Origin: Mycobacteroides chelonae
GTDB lineage: Bacteria; Actinomycetota; Actinomycetes; Mycobacteriales; Mycobacteriaceae
Length of the DNA: 64,000 nt
NCBI RefSeq assembly: GCF_016767715.1
Contig: NZ_CP050145.1
Location: 4,278,001 to 4,342,000 of the forward strand
Direction of reading: 5' to 3'
Part shown: in pieces, positions 27,416-37,334 of the stretch
Position numbering within the stretch: the first letter of the stretch is position 1
How the letters are laid out: each line of letters begins with the position of its first letter
Notes under the pieces: generated by a model
The model's database searches: none
The model's input: only the letters and a program-made list of their open reading frames with translations
Told to the model about the DNA's origin: nothing
Position numbers and translations under genes: made by a program

Positions 27416-29062
27416 TCAGGCTCCCGTGTTGACGTGCTTGGTGTTCACGAGGTCCACCTTCTCGGTTTCCGAGACTTCTTTGGCCCAGCGGTAGTCGGCC
27501 TTGCCCGCAGGATTGCGCTTGACGGTGTCCACAATCCAGACGCTGCGCGGCACCTTGTATCCGGCAATCTCCTTGCGCGCATGGGTGTCCAGTTCTTCGA
27601 AGGTGAGCTCCACGCCGGGACGCACCGCGACGACAGCGCCCACATGCTGACCCCACTTCTCGTCGGGCACACCGACGACAACCGCGTCGAACACGGCGGG
27701 GTGGCCCTTCAGGACGCTCTCGACTTCCTCAGGGAACACCTTCTCGCCGCCGGTGTTGATCGACACCGATCCGCGACCCAGCATGGTGACAGTGCCGTCC
27801 GCTTCGACGGTCGCCCAGTCACCAGGGATCGCGTACCGCACACCGTTGAACGTCTTGAACGTCTCGGCGGTCTTCTTCTCGTCCTTGAAGTATCCGACCG
27901 GGATGTGCCCACTCTTGGCGATGAGACCCCGCACCCCGGAACCGGGCTGGATCGGATTGCCTTCCTCGTCGAGAACCGTTGTGGTGGAACTGATCTTCAC
28001 GGTTGGGCCACCCGGATGCATCTGCCCCTTGGTAACGGTGGACAACCCGCCGGTACCGGTCTCGGAGGCGCCGATCGCATCGGTGATCACCCGGTTGGGC
28101 AGCAGTTCCAGGTACCGCTCCTTGACCGTCTGCGAGAACAGTGCGGCACTGCTGGCCAACACCCACAGCGAGGACAGATCGCGGGCGCGGCCCACCTCGG
28201 TATCCAACGCGTCGATCAGCGGTCGCCCGATCGCGTCGCCGGCGAAGAACAGCATGTTGATCTTGTGCTTCTCGATGAGTTCCCACACCTCTTCGGGGTT
28301 GAACTCGGGCGCGAGCACCGTGGTGCGCCCCTGGAACAGGGCCATGAAGGTCGCGGCCTGGGTGGCGCCGTGGATCATCGGTGGGATCGGGAAACCGATG
28401 AATGGAGCGGCCTCGGCTCCCTGCTTGGCCAGGTCCCACTCACCCTCGATGTACTCGCCGGTGACATAGTTGATCCCGCCGAACAGCGAGCGGTAGATGT
28501 CCTCGTGCCGCCACATCACACCCTTGGGGAAGCCGGTGGTGCCGCCGGTGTAGATCAGGAAGATGTCGTCGGGGCTGCGCTCGGCGAAATCACGTTCCGG
28601 AGATCCCTGCGCCAGCGCATCTGCGAACGTGACGCCGCCGTACGAGTCAAACGACCCGTCCGCGCCATCTTCCACCACGATCGCGGTCTTGACGTTCGGG
28701 GTGCTCGGCAGGACGTTCGCGACCTTGTCCGCATACCGGCGCTCATGCACCAGGGCCGCCATATCGGAGTTCTCGAACAGGTAGTGCAACTCGGCCTCGA
28801 CGTACCGGTAATTCACGTTGACCGAGATCGCGCGGATCTTGACGATGGCCGTCAGCGCTACGACGATCTCGATGCCGTTGCGGCAGTACAGGCCGACCTT
28901 GTCGCCGGGGCCCACGCCCTGGCTCTGCAGATAGTGCCCCAGCCGGTTGGACTGTTCCTCAAGCTCTGCGTACGTCAGCTTTCGGTCACCGGAAATGATG
29001 GCAACACGATCGGGCATAGTGTCGATTGCATGCTCAATGAGGTCGGCAATGTTAAGGGCCAT
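27416..29062 (-). CDS. fadD19: Steroid-CoA ligase FadD19
   Basis: A 548-aa acyl-CoA synthetase activating the C26/C27 sterol side chain. AMP-binding motif IYTGGTTGFPKGVMW at about residue 170; later GRGSVSINTGGEKVFPEEVE and the Lys region RNPAGKADYRW. FadD19 is known to be needed for C-24-branched sterols in Rhodococcus. I start at ATG 29062 (MALNIADL) because TAATTT lies 6 nt upstream; ATG at 29068 would directly abut that -10. Cotranscribed with the NMO gene. Confidence 0.92.
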   Translation of the reverse strand: MALNIADLIEHAIDTMPDRVAIISGDRKLTYAELEEQSNRLGHYLQSQGVGPGDKVGLYCRNGIEIVVALTAIVKIRAISVNVNYRYVEAELHYLFENSDMAALVHERRYADKVANVLPSTPNVKTAIVVEDGADGSFDSYGGVTFADALAQGSPERDFAERSPDDIFLIYTGGTTGFPKGVMWRHEDIYRSLFGGINYVTGEYIEGEWDLAKQGAEAAPFIGFPIPPMIHGATQAATFMALFQGRTTVLAPEFNPEEVWELIEKHKINMLFFAGDAIGRPLIDALDTEVGRARDLSSLWVLASSAALFSQTVKERYLELLPNRVITDAIGASETGTGGLSTVTKGQMHPGGPTVKISSTTTVLDEEGNPIQPGSGVRGLIAKSGHIPVGYFKDEKKTAETFKTFNGVRYAIPGDWATVEADGTVTMLGRGSVSINTGGEKVFPEEVESVLKGHPAVFDAVVVGVPDEKWGQHVGAVVAVRPGVELTFEELDTHARKEIAGYKVPRSVWIVDTVKRNPAGKADYRWAKEVSETEKVDLVNTKHVNTGA

Positions 29063-29068
29063 GTCCAT

Positions 29069-29074
29069 AAATTA
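29069..29074 (-). promoter_or_regulatory. -10 element, leaderless start of fadD19
   Basis: TAATTT on the minus strand, 6 nt before ATG 29062. The adjoining KstR box overlaps it by two bases. Confidence 0.5.
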
Positions 29075-29086
29075 GAACGTGTTACA
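29073..29086. promoter_or_regulatory. KstR box, divergent fadD19 / echA19
   Basis: TAGAACGTGTTACA, identical to the box at 22338. It touches the fadD19 -10 and lies 35 nt before the echA19 start, so it can control both. Confidence 0.88.
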
Positions 29087-29121
29087 TTTTTAGACAAGCC
29101 CCGGCCCAATGAAGGAGCCTC

Positions 29122-29931
29122 ATGACGGACACAGTGACCGAACAGGACGCCCCGCACGCCCTAGTGGAACTCCGCGATCACGTCCTCATCGTGACGATGA
29201 ATCGTCCGCACGCACGCAACGCCCTGTCCGGGGAAATGCTGGAAATCATGACGCAGGCCTGGGACCGCGTCGACAATGATCCCGACGTTCGCGTCTGCAT
29301 CCTGACCGGTGCAGGCGGGTACTTCTGCGCCGGAGCGGACCTCAAGGCCATGAACAAGCGCGCCCCGGGCGACCAGTTCTCCGACGGCAGCTACGACCCG
29401 TCCGTCATCCCCGGTCTGCTCAAGGGCCGGCGCCTGACCAAGCCGCTGATCGCGGCCGTCGAGGGCCCCGCGATCGCCGGCGGCACCGAAATCCTGCAGG
29501 CTACCGATATCCGCGTCGCGGGTGAGAGCGCCAAATTCGGTGTCTCCGAGGTGAAGTGGAGCCTGTACCCGATGGGCGGGTCGGCCGTGCGCCTCCCCCG
29601 CCAGATCCCGTACACGGTCGCCTGCGACATCCTGCTCACCGGCCGGCACCTCAAGGCCCCGGAAGCCAAGGAAATCGGGCTCATCGGCCACGTCGTCCCC
29701 GACGGCCAGGCACTGGACAAGGCCCTGGAGCTTGCGAACATGATCGCCGCGAACGGACCCCTGGCGGTGCAAGCGGTCCTCAAGACCATCCGCGATTCGG
29801 AAGGCCTGCACGAGAACGAGGCCTTCAAGGCCGACACCAAGGTCGGCATCGGGGTCTTCACCAGTAACGACGCCAAGGAAGGCCCCCGCGCCTTCGCCGA
29901 GAAGCGCGCCCCCAACTTCACCGGTACCTAG
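29122..29931 (+). CDS. echA19: Enoyl-CoA hydratase EchA19
   Basis: A 269-aa crotonase-fold enzyme. Oxyanion-hole segments [15 protein letters not shown] and [29 protein letters not shown] are intact. In M. tuberculosis EchA19 hydrates the unsaturated steroid side-chain CoA. GAAGGAG precedes the ATG. First gene of the rightward transcript from the KstR-controlled fadD19/echA19 promoter region. Confidence 0.92.
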   Translation: MTDTVTEQDAPHALVELRDHVLIVTMNRPHARNALSGEMLEIMTQAWDRVDNDPDVRVCILTGAGGYFCAGADLKAMNKRAPGDQFSDGSYDPSVIPGLLKGRRLTKPLIAAVEGPAIAGGTEILQATDIRVAGESAKFGVSEVKWSLYPMGGSAVRLPRQIPYTVACDILLTGRHLKAPEAKEIGLIGHVVPDGQALDKALELANMIAANGPLAVQAVLKTIRDSEGLHENEAFKADTKVGIGVFTSNDAKEGPRAFAEKRAPNFTGT

Positions 29932-29942
29932 ACCGGCCCACA

Positions 29943-29948
29943 TAGTGT
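29943..29948 (+). promoter_or_regulatory. -10 element of LON-domain gene
   Basis: TAGTGT 7 nt before the GTG at 29956. It favours that GTG over the ones at 29947 or the ATG at 29965. Confidence 0.4.
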
Positions 29949-29955
29949 GGGCGGC

Positions 29956-30576
29956 GTGACGCCCATGTTCCCGCTGCAGTCGGTGCTGCTGCCGGGTGAG
30001 CCCCTGCCGCTGCGTATCTTCGAGCCGCGCTACGTCGCCCTGGTCCGGGACGTGATGGCCGCCGACCGTACCTTCGGCACCGTTCTGATCGCTCGCGGCA
30101 GAGAGGTGGGTGGCGGAGACGTCCGCCACGACGTCGGCACCGCGGTCCGCGTCCTGGACTGCGAGTCCCTCGGCGCGGAGCGCTTCGCGTTGCGTTGTGA
30201 GGGCGCGCATCGAATCCGCATCAACCGGTGGCTCGACGACGATCCGTATCCGCGTGCCGAGACCGAACCGTGGCCCGACGAGCTCGATGAGCGGGTGCTG
30301 CCGTTGAGTGCCCTCAACGAGGTGCAGGCACGTATCGAGAACCTGCTGCGCCGGGTCGCGACCGCACAACAGGTGCGCCTGCCCCGCCGGTGGTCCATCG
30401 CCACCGGGCTGCCCAGCGGCGCCGAAAAGCGGCTGTACGCGTTGGCATCTCGAGTGCCCATGGGTCAGGCCGATCGGCACGCCGTGCTGGCAGCACCGAC
30501 GTTGGAGACGCGGTTTCACGCACTGAATGAGGCCGTCGACACCGTCACCGCAATGCTCGACTTCCGCGAGGTTTAG
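29956..30576 (+). CDS. LON substrate-binding-domain protein
   Basis: A 206-aa stand-alone Lon N-terminal (PUA-like) domain. The signature PMFPLQSVLLPGEPLPLRIFEPRY opens the protein and is followed by RTFGTVLIARGREVGGG; no ATPase or protease part exists. Such proteins are widespread but of unknown function. Starts at 29947 and 29965 are possible. It ends tail to tail with the LLM gene, sharing 4 nt. Confidence 0.82.
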   Translation: MTPMFPLQSVLLPGEPLPLRIFEPRYVALVRDVMAADRTFGTVLIARGREVGGGDVRHDVGTAVRVLDCESLGAERFALRCEGAHRIRINRWLDDDPYPRAETEPWPDELDERVLPLSALNEVQARIENLLRRVATAQQVRLPRRWSIATGLPSGAEKRLYALASRVPMGQADRHAVLAAPTLETRFHALNEAVDTVTAMLDFREV

Positions 30577-31604
30577 GTCAGCGCCGCCAGCTGTTTGACG
30601 TGCGCGACACTGCGGCAACCGACCACCAGCATGGTGACCCCCGCGGCCTCCCAGGTCTTGATCTGCTCACGTACCTCGGCCTCGGTTCCTACGATGGTGG
30701 TGTCGAGCACCAACTCATCCGGAATCACTTCGGCCGCCTTGTCCTTGCGGTTGGTGCGGAACAGCTCGGTGACCTCATCAACCACCTCGCCGTAACCCAT
30801 GCGCCGATACACCTCGGCGTGGAAGTTGAGTTCGACCGCGCCCATGCCCCCGATATACAAGGCGGAGAACGGCTTCAGCTGGTCGAGCACCGAGCGGCGG
30901 TCGTCGGTGACGATCACCTGCGCGGTAGCGGCGATCTCGAAGTCCTTGCGGCTGCGCCGGGCGCCGGGACGCGAGAAGCCCTCGTCGAGCCATTCGTTGT
31001 ACATGTCGGCGAGCCGCGGCGCATAGAACATGGACAGCCAGCCGTCGGCGATCTCAGCGGTCAACGCCACATTCTTCGGGCCCTCGGCCCCGAGGAAGAT
31101 GGGGATATCGGCACGCAGCGGATGCACGATCGGCTTGAGCGGCTTGCCCAGCCCGGTGGCCTTGTCCCCGGCCAGCGGCAGCGGATAGTGCGGGCCGTCG
31201 CTGCGTACGGGCGCCTCGCGAGCCAATACCTGCCTGATGATGTCGATGTACTCGCGGGTGCGGGCCAGAGGTTTGGGGAATGGTTGTCCGTACCAGCCCT
31301 CCACCACCTGCGGCCCGGATACGCCCAGCCCCAGGATATGGCGGCCACCGGAGAGGTGATCCAGCGTCAGGGCCGCCATGGCACAGGCCGTGGGTGTTCG
31401 CGCCGAGAGCTGAATCACCGAGGTACCCAACCTGATTCGGCTGGTGTCCGACCCCCACCAGGCCAACGGGGTGTACGCGTCGGAACCCCAGGCCTCAGCC
31501 GTGAAGACGGCGTCGAATCCGCCCTCCTCGGCGGCGGCCACCAGTTCGGGCGCGTTCTCCGGCGGGGAGGCCGACCAGTACCCCAGCTGCAATCCGAATT
31601 TCAT
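30573..31604 (-). CDS. LLM-class F420-dependent oxidoreductase (Rv3520c-like)
   Basis: A 343-aa luciferase-like TIM barrel starting MKFGLQLGYWSASPPENAPE. Typical elements: FDAVFTAEAWGSDAYTPLAWWG, RIRLGTSVIQLSARTPTACAMAALTLDHLSGGR, and FLGAEGPKNVALTAEIADGW. Coenzyme F420 use is inferred from the family. The track frame begins 13 codons earlier; TACAGT 6 nt before ATG 31604 supports the shorter form. It is divergent from the KstR-controlled OB-fold gene. Substrate unknown, probably a sterol intermediate by context. Confidence 0.87.
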   Translation of the reverse strand: MKFGLQLGYWSASPPENAPELVAAAEEGGFDAVFTAEAWGSDAYTPLAWWGSDTSRIRLGTSVIQLSARTPTACAMAALTLDHLSGGRHILGLGVSGPQVVEGWYGQPFPKPLARTREYIDIIRQVLAREAPVRSDGPHYPLPLAGDKATGLGKPLKPIVHPLRADIPIFLGAEGPKNVALTAEIADGWLSMFYAPRLADMYNEWLDEGFSRPGARRSRKDFEIAATAQVIVTDDRRSVLDQLKPFSALYIGGMGAVELNFHAEVYRRMGYGEVVDEVTELFRTNRKDKAAEVIPDELVLDTTIVGTEAEVREQIKTWEAAGVTMLVVGCRSVAHVKQLAALT

Positions 31605-31610
31605 GGCCCG

Positions 31611-31616
31611 ACTGTA
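31611..31616 (-). promoter_or_regulatory. -10 element, leaderless start of LLM gene
   Basis: TACAGT on the minus strand, 6 nt before ATG 31604. The KstR box at 31659 lies 43 bp further upstream. Confidence 0.5.
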
Positions 31617-31658
31617 ACCGGCGGGATATGCCGCGACCACCACCCTTGCGAAAAAAAC

Positions 31659-31672
31659 TAGAACTTGTTCTA
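31659..31672. promoter_or_regulatory. KstR box, OB-fold/ltp4/ltp3 operon
   Basis: TAGAACTTGTTCTA, perfect consensus with six-base inverted halves. It ends 9 nt before the GTG at 31682 and shows that the longer frame from 31628 is not the coding start. Confidence 0.88.
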
Positions 31673-31681
31673 CTCGGAGGT

Positions 31682-32671
31682 GTGACAGTCAGCCAAAGCA
31701 GCACAACCGGGCAATTGCCCCTCCTGACGGCACCCCTCGAACTGTCTTTTGATTACACCCGTTCGGTGGGACCGACCCTCTCCAAGTTCTTCACCGCCCT
31801 GCGCGATCGGCAGATCGTCGGCACCCGCGGCAGCGACGGCAGGGTTCACGTACCGGCGGCCGAGTACGACCCGGTGACCTACGCACCCCTGACCGAGGTG
31901 GTGCCGGTGTCGAGTGTCGGCACGGTCCAGTCGTGGTCCTGGCAGCCCGAGCCGCTCGAGGGCCAGCCGCTGGCCAAACCGTTCGCCTGGGCACTCATCA
32001 AGCTCGACGGTGCCGACACCGCGCTGCTGCACGCCGTCGACGCAGGGGATGCGGGCTCCGCCGGTATCGAGACCGGTGCCCGCGTGCACGCGGTATGGGC
32101 CGATGAGACCGTCGGCGCGATCACCGACATCGCCTACTTCGCACTCGGAGACCGTCCGGTCGACGTGCCCGCGCCCGCACCAGATCAGGAGCCGGTGACC
32201 ATGCAGGTCACCCCGATCCGGCTGGAAGTTCAGCACATCACCTCACCGGAGGAGAGCGCCTATCTGCGCGCGCTGGCCGAGGGCAAGCTGCTCGGCGGCC
32301 GCACCGGCGCCGGTGGACGTGTGTACTTCCCGGCGCGTGGGGCCGATCCGCTGACCGGTGAGCCCACCTCGGACCTGGTGGAAGTGGCCGATAAGGGCGT
32401 CGTCACCACCTTCGCGATCATCAACATCCCCTTCCCCGGGCAGCGCATCAAGCCGCCGTATGTGGCCGCATATGTGTTACTCGACGGTGCCGATATTCCG
32501 TTCCTGCACCTCGTCTACGACATCGATCCGGCGGATGTCCGCATGGGTATGCGAGTCGAGGCCGTGTGGAAGCCCAAGGAGGAGTGGGGATACGGGATCG
32601 ACAATATCCAGTACTTCCGCCCCACCGGTGAGCCCGACGCCGACTACGAGACCTACAAGGACCGGATCTGA
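31682..32671 (+). CDS. Tandem OB-fold (DUF35-type) protein, Rv3521-like
   Basis: A 329-aa protein containing two copies of a DUF35-like unit: a first with RQIVGTRGSDGRVHVPAAEYDPVT and a second with GKLLGGRTGAGGRVYFPARGADPLTGEP, each followed by an OB-fold segment (FAWALIKLDGAD, VAAYVLLDGAD). The rubredoxin-type zinc cysteines seen in some DUF35 proteins are missing. DUF35 proteins pair with thiolase-fold enzymes, and the next two genes are such enzymes. The start is GTG at 31682; GGAGG is too close to act normally. TGATG overlap with ltp4. Confidence 0.85.
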   Translation: MTVSQSSTTGQLPLLTAPLELSFDYTRSVGPTLSKFFTALRDRQIVGTRGSDGRVHVPAAEYDPVTYAPLTEVVPVSSVGTVQSWSWQPEPLEGQPLAKPFAWALIKLDGADTALLHAVDAGDAGSAGIETGARVHAVWADETVGAITDIAYFALGDRPVDVPAPAPDQEPVTMQVTPIRLEVQHITSPEESAYLRALAEGKLLGGRTGAGGRVYFPARGADPLTGEPTSDLVEVADKGVVTTFAIINIPFPGQRIKPPYVAAYVLLDGADIPFLHLVYDIDPADVRMGMRVEAVWKPKEEWGYGIDNIQYFRPTGEPDADYETYKDRI

Positions 32672-33738
32672 TGAGTTCCGCTGCCCCCGCAGTAGCAGTT
32701 GTGGGCTTCGCCCACTCCCCTCACGTACGCAGCACCGAGGGCACCACCAACGGTGTCGAGATGCTGGTGCCCTGTTTCCGGGAGATCTACGCCGACCTCG
32801 GAATCACCAAGTCCGATATCGGCTTCTGGTGCTCGGGATCATCCGATTACCTGGCCGGTCGTGCCTTCTCGTTCATCTCGGCGATCGACTCGATCGGTGC
32901 GGTGCCGCCCATCAACGAGTCTCATGTGGAGATGGACGCGGCGTGGGCGCTGTACGAGGCCTACATCAAGATCCTCACCGGGCAGGTGGAGACCGCACTC
33001 GTCTACGGATTCGGGAAGTCCTCCGCCGGCACCCTGCGCAGAGCCCTTGCCCTGCAGACCGATCCGTACACCGTCGCTCCGCTATGGCCCGATTCGGTGT
33101 CGTTGGCGGCGCTGCAGGCGCGGGTCGGCCTGGATTCGGGGAAGTGGACCAAGGAGCAGATGGCACAGGTTGCCCTCGACGCCCTCGGCCGCGCCCAGCG
33201 CGTGGATTCCGAGGCCCCGGCCTCGAGCGTCGACGAGCTGCTGGCGCGCGAGTACTTCGCCGATCCCCTGCACAAGCACGACATCGCGCCGATATCCGAT
33301 GGCGCCTCGATCATGGTGCTGGCCTCTGGTGACCGCGCCCGCGAGCTACGCGAAAACCCAGCGTGGATTACCGGATTCGAACATCGGATCGAGACGCCGA
33401 TACTCGGTGCCCGAGATCTGACCACCTCGCCGTCCACGGCTGCCTCCGCGGCCGCCGCGACCGGCGGCGACCCCGGCTCCATCGAGGTGGCCGAGTTGTA
33501 CGCACCGTTCAGCCATCAGCAGCTGATCCTCGCCGAAGCCATTGGCCTCAAGGACTCCACGACCGTCAACCCTTCGGGCGGCACCCTGGTGGCCAACCCG
33601 ATGTTCTCGGCCGGGCTGGAGCGGATCGGCTTTGCCGCACAACATATCTGGAATGGTTCGGCAGGAAGGGTGCTGGCCCACGCGACCAGCGGGCCCGTAC
33701 TTCAGCAGAACCTCGTCGCGGTGCTGGAGGGTAAGTAA
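32671..33738 (+). CDS. ltp4: Thiolase-fold lipid-transfer protein Ltp4
   Basis: A 355-aa SCP-x-type thiolase-fold protein. Where true thiolases carry the nucleophilic Cys, this has ESHVEMDAAWALYEAY, with no Cys. The C-terminal VNPSGGTLVANPMFSAGLERIGF region is conserved. Ltp4 with Ltp3 has been linked in Rhodococcus to removal of C-24-branched side chains (from memory). It is sandwiched between the OB-fold gene (1-nt overlap) and ltp3 (2-nt gap), suggesting one complex. Confidence 0.88.
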   Translation: MSSAAPAVAVVGFAHSPHVRSTEGTTNGVEMLVPCFREIYADLGITKSDIGFWCSGSSDYLAGRAFSFISAIDSIGAVPPINESHVEMDAAWALYEAYIKILTGQVETALVYGFGKSSAGTLRRALALQTDPYTVAPLWPDSVSLAALQARVGLDSGKWTKEQMAQVALDALGRAQRVDSEAPASSVDELLAREYFADPLHKHDIAPISDGASIMVLASGDRARELRENPAWITGFEHRIETPILGARDLTTSPSTAASAAAATGGDPGSIEVAELYAPFSHQQLILAEAIGLKDSTTVNPSGGTLVANPMFSAGLERIGFAAQHIWNGSAGRVLAHATSGPVLQQNLVAVLEGK

Positions 33739-33740
33739 TC

Positions 33741-34927
<1,187 letters not shown>

Positions 34928-34931
<4 letters not shown>

Positions 34932-35329
34932 GCCTCGCAGATGAAGCGGGCAAGCGTTCCCGCGCAGCCGTCGAAGCCCGCGACAAGCAGGCCTGGGTCG
35001 ACAACTTCGCCGACGACGGCGTAGTGCAGGATCCGGTGGGTCCGTCGCTGTTCGATCCCGAGGGCAAGGGGCATCGCGGCAAGCAGGCCATTGCGGCTTT
35101 CTGGGACAACATCATTGCGCCCACCGAGAACCTGGATTTCATCTTCGACGCCACCTACGACTGCGGCACACATCAGGCCAACGTGGGCCGGATCGTCACC
35201 ACGATGAACGGTTACCAGATGACGGCCGAGGGTGTGTTCACCTACGAGGCCAATGACGAGGGCAAGCTCGTCGTGTTGCGTGCGTACTGGGAGTTCGACA
35301 AGGTGGCGGGGACCGCCAAGAAGGTCTGA
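34928..35329 (+). CDS. NTF2-like / ketosteroid-isomerase-fold protein
   Basis: A 133-aa SnoaL/NTF2-fold protein, MSLADEAGKRSRAAVEARDKQ at the start. The DDGVVQDPVGPSLFDPEGKGHRGKQAIAAFWDNIIAP segment matches the pattern of the mycobacterial KSI-like protein Rv0760c. ATG 34928 overlaps the ltp3 stop as ATGA; the 13-codon upstream extension is inside ltp3. As the last gene of the KstR-controlled operon it may handle a steroid-CoA intermediate. Enzyme activity unproven. Confidence 0.83.
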
Positions 35330-35342
35330 CTCCGCCGAACCA

Positions 35343-35382
35343 CATAAAGACCCCCGCGCTCGCGGCGACGGGGGCCTTTATG
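35343..35382. terminator. Bidirectional terminator
   Basis: Arms CATAAAGACCCCCG and CGGGGGCCTTTATG (one mismatch) around a 12-nt loop, with A-rich and T-rich outer ends. It sits between the convergent NTF2-like gene and fprA and suits both. Confidence 0.85.
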
Positions 35383-35390
35383 TCTTCGCG

Positions 35391-36737
35391 CTAAGAGGCC
35401 TGGCGACCGGCGCTGATCATCTCCTCGCGCGGTACCACTTTGATGCGTTCGCGACCCTGCTCCTCGCCGAGGGCTACCTCGTGAGCATCGAGCCGTTCCC
35501 ACTCCTCCCACGTGGTGTAGTCAATCCCGCTTCCCCGTAGATGCGCGAAAACCGCATCGGGGTCGGAGATTTCGGCGGGTTGAATACCCGGGAGGTCTGC
35601 AAGCAGGCTGGAAATCGTCTCGGCTGCATCGGATTTAGTGTGTCCGATCAATCCCACGGGCCCGCGCTTGACCCAGCCCGTGACGTAGGTCGATTCGACC
35701 GGGATTCCGTCGATATCGAGCACCCGTCCGGCGTCGTGCGGAACAACCCCGGCGTGGTGGTCGAACGGCAGGTCCGCCAGGTGCGAGGAGATGTAGCCGA
35801 CCGCGCGGTAGACCGCCTGCACCGGCCAGTCGGTGTATTCGCCTGTTCCCCTGACAGTTCCGTCGCCGATGAGCTCGGTGCGCTCGGTGCGCAGGGCTTC
35901 GACCCGATCGATCCCCAGCACAGCCGCCGGCGACTGGCACAGGTGGATGTGGATGCGATGCGGCGCGCCGGTGGGCTCGGTGTCCAGGTACTTCATCATG
36001 GTGTCGACGACGAGCTTGGTGGCCTTACTGGAATTGATGGCTTGCTGGCTGCCCTCGTCGATCTCAAATCCCTCTGGGTGCACGATGACATCCACACTCG
36101 GCGAGTGGGACAGCTCGCGAAACTCCATGGGGCTGAACTTGATCTGCGCCGGACCGCGCCGCGCGAAGACGTGTACGTCAGTGGCCTGGTTGAGCGCCAG
36201 GCCCTGATAGACGTTGTCGGGGATCTCGGTGCTGAGCTGTTCGTCGGCAGGCTTGGCCAGCATGCGCGCGATATCCAGGGCCACATTCCCGGCTCCCAGC
36301 ACCGCGACGCTCTTGGCCGTCAGCGGCCAGTCCCGCGGTACATCGGGGTGACCGTCGTACCAGGAGACGAAATCGGCGGCGCCATAGCTTTCCGGAAGGT
36401 CGATACCGGGGATGTCGAGGTCACGGTCGGCGCGCGCGCCGGTCGAGAAGATCACCGCGTCGTAGAAGCGCCGCAGATCCGAGAGCTTGATGTCGGTGCC
36501 GTAGTGGACATTGCCGATGAACCGGATCTCGTCGCGCGAGAGCACCCGGCGCAGCGCCTTGATGATCTCCTTGATGCGGGGATGATCGGGAGCCACGCCG
36601 TAACGCACCAAGCCATAGGGCGCGGGCAGTCGATCGAACACATCGACCTGCGCCTGCTCGTACTCCTTGGTGAGGATATCGGCGGCGTAGATACCGGCCG
36701 GACCTGCGCCGATAACCGCGACTCGGATCTTCCTCAT
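35391..36737 (-). CDS. fprA: NADPH-ferredoxin reductase FprA
   Basis: A 448-aa adrenodoxin-reductase-type flavoprotein moving electrons from NADPH to ferredoxins. FAD motif VAVIGAGPAGIYAADIL at residues 5-21, then PAPYGLVRYGVAPDHPRIKEI, NADP motif VAVLGAGNVALDIARML and C-terminal GWVKRGPVGLIGHTKSDA. Start ATG 36737 (MRKIRVAV) follows AAAGGGG. An iron box lies 26 bp upstream, so iron is the likely control signal. It could serve FdxD in this cluster. Confidence 0.93.
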   Translation of the reverse strand: MRKIRVAVIGAGPAGIYAADILTKEYEQAQVDVFDRLPAPYGLVRYGVAPDHPRIKEIIKALRRVLSRDEIRFIGNVHYGTDIKLSDLRRFYDAVIFSTGARADRDLDIPGIDLPESYGAADFVSWYDGHPDVPRDWPLTAKSVAVLGAGNVALDIARMLAKPADEQLSTEIPDNVYQGLALNQATDVHVFARRGPAQIKFSPMEFRELSHSPSVDVIVHPEGFEIDEGSQQAINSSKATKLVVDTMMKYLDTEPTGAPHRIHIHLCQSPAAVLGIDRVEALRTERTELIGDGTVRGTGEYTDWPVQAVYRAVGYISSHLADLPFDHHAGVVPHDAGRVLDIDGIPVESTYVTGWVKRGPVGLIGHTKSDAAETISSLLADLPGIQPAEISDPDAVFAHLRGSGIDYTTWEEWERLDAHEVALGEEQGRERIKVVPREEMISAGRQAS

Positions 36738-36763
36738 GCCATCCCCTTTGATTCGGACATTGA

Positions 36764-36782
36764 TTAGGTAAGGCAAGCCTAA
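36764..36782. promoter_or_regulatory. IdeR-type iron box upstream of fprA
   Basis: TTAGGTAAGGCAAGCCTAA agrees at 16 of 19 positions with the mycobacterial IdeR consensus. Placement just upstream of the fprA start fits repression by IdeR when iron is plentiful. Confidence 0.75.
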
Positions 36783-36848
36783 AAATAATTCCGAAGAAAG
36801 TGGGACGCACGTCCAGAGATCCTGGTCACACTCCCGATCGCATCTCAG

Positions 36849-36854
36849 TAGCCT
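36849..36854 (+). promoter_or_regulatory. -10 element, leaderless start of 36861-37331
   Basis: TAGCCT 6 nt before the GTG at 36861. Confidence 0.45.
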
Positions 36855-36860
36855 GAACGC

Positions 36861-37331
36861 GTGCTCATCGCGCTCATCCTCATCCTCGTCGCAGTTCCGC
36901 TCGCCCTATTCGCACTGCTCGTAGTCGGTATCCGGATGCAGATCCCCGCGATACTCAACGCGGTCCGCCGGTTCAATCGCGCCGTGACCAACCCCAGAGT
37001 GATGACAACCGCCGGTACCGCATCCACGTCAACAGCGGTCATCCACCACACCGGCAGGAACAGCGGACGTGCCTACGAGACCCCCGTCGAGGCCTTCGAC
37101 ACACACGAGAACACCGTGCTCATCCTCTTGCCGTACGGCGCGAACGCCGACTGGGTTCGCAATGTCATCGCACGGGGCGGGGCCGAGCTGGTCCGGGCCG
37201 GGGAAACTCTGCGCCTTACCAACCCACGCGTGGTCCGCACCGCCGAAGTGCGTACCCAGCTGCCCGCCAAGGAACTGCGGATGCAGCGGGTATTCAACGT
37301 GCCCGACTGCCTGCAGCTGAGCAGGCCATAG
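36861..37331 (+). CDS. Ddn/DUF385-type deazaflavin-dependent nitroreductase-like protein
   Basis: A 156-aa protein with an N-terminal membrane segment (LIALILILVAVPLALFALLVV) and a split-barrel domain starting at STAVIHHTGRNSGRAYETPVEAF, the core of F420-binding Ddn-like proteins, followed by LLPYGANADWVRNVIARGGAEL. Probably membrane-associated quinone or nitro reductase-like, cofactor F420 by inference. It ends 3 nt from the convergent carbonic-anhydrase-like gene. Confidence 0.8.
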   Translation: MLIALILILVAVPLALFALLVVGIRMQIPAILNAVRRFNRAVTNPRVMTTAGTASTSTAVIHHTGRNSGRAYETPVEAFDTHENTVLILLPYGANADWVRNVIARGGAELVRAGETLRLTNPRVVRTAEVRTQLPAKELRMQRVFNVPDCLQLSRP

Positions 37332-37334
37332 CGG

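Noticed and set aside
29161..30618. A 485-aa frame opposite echA19 and the LON-domain gene.
   Set aside because: Spans two real genes on the other strand and shows only shadow composition.
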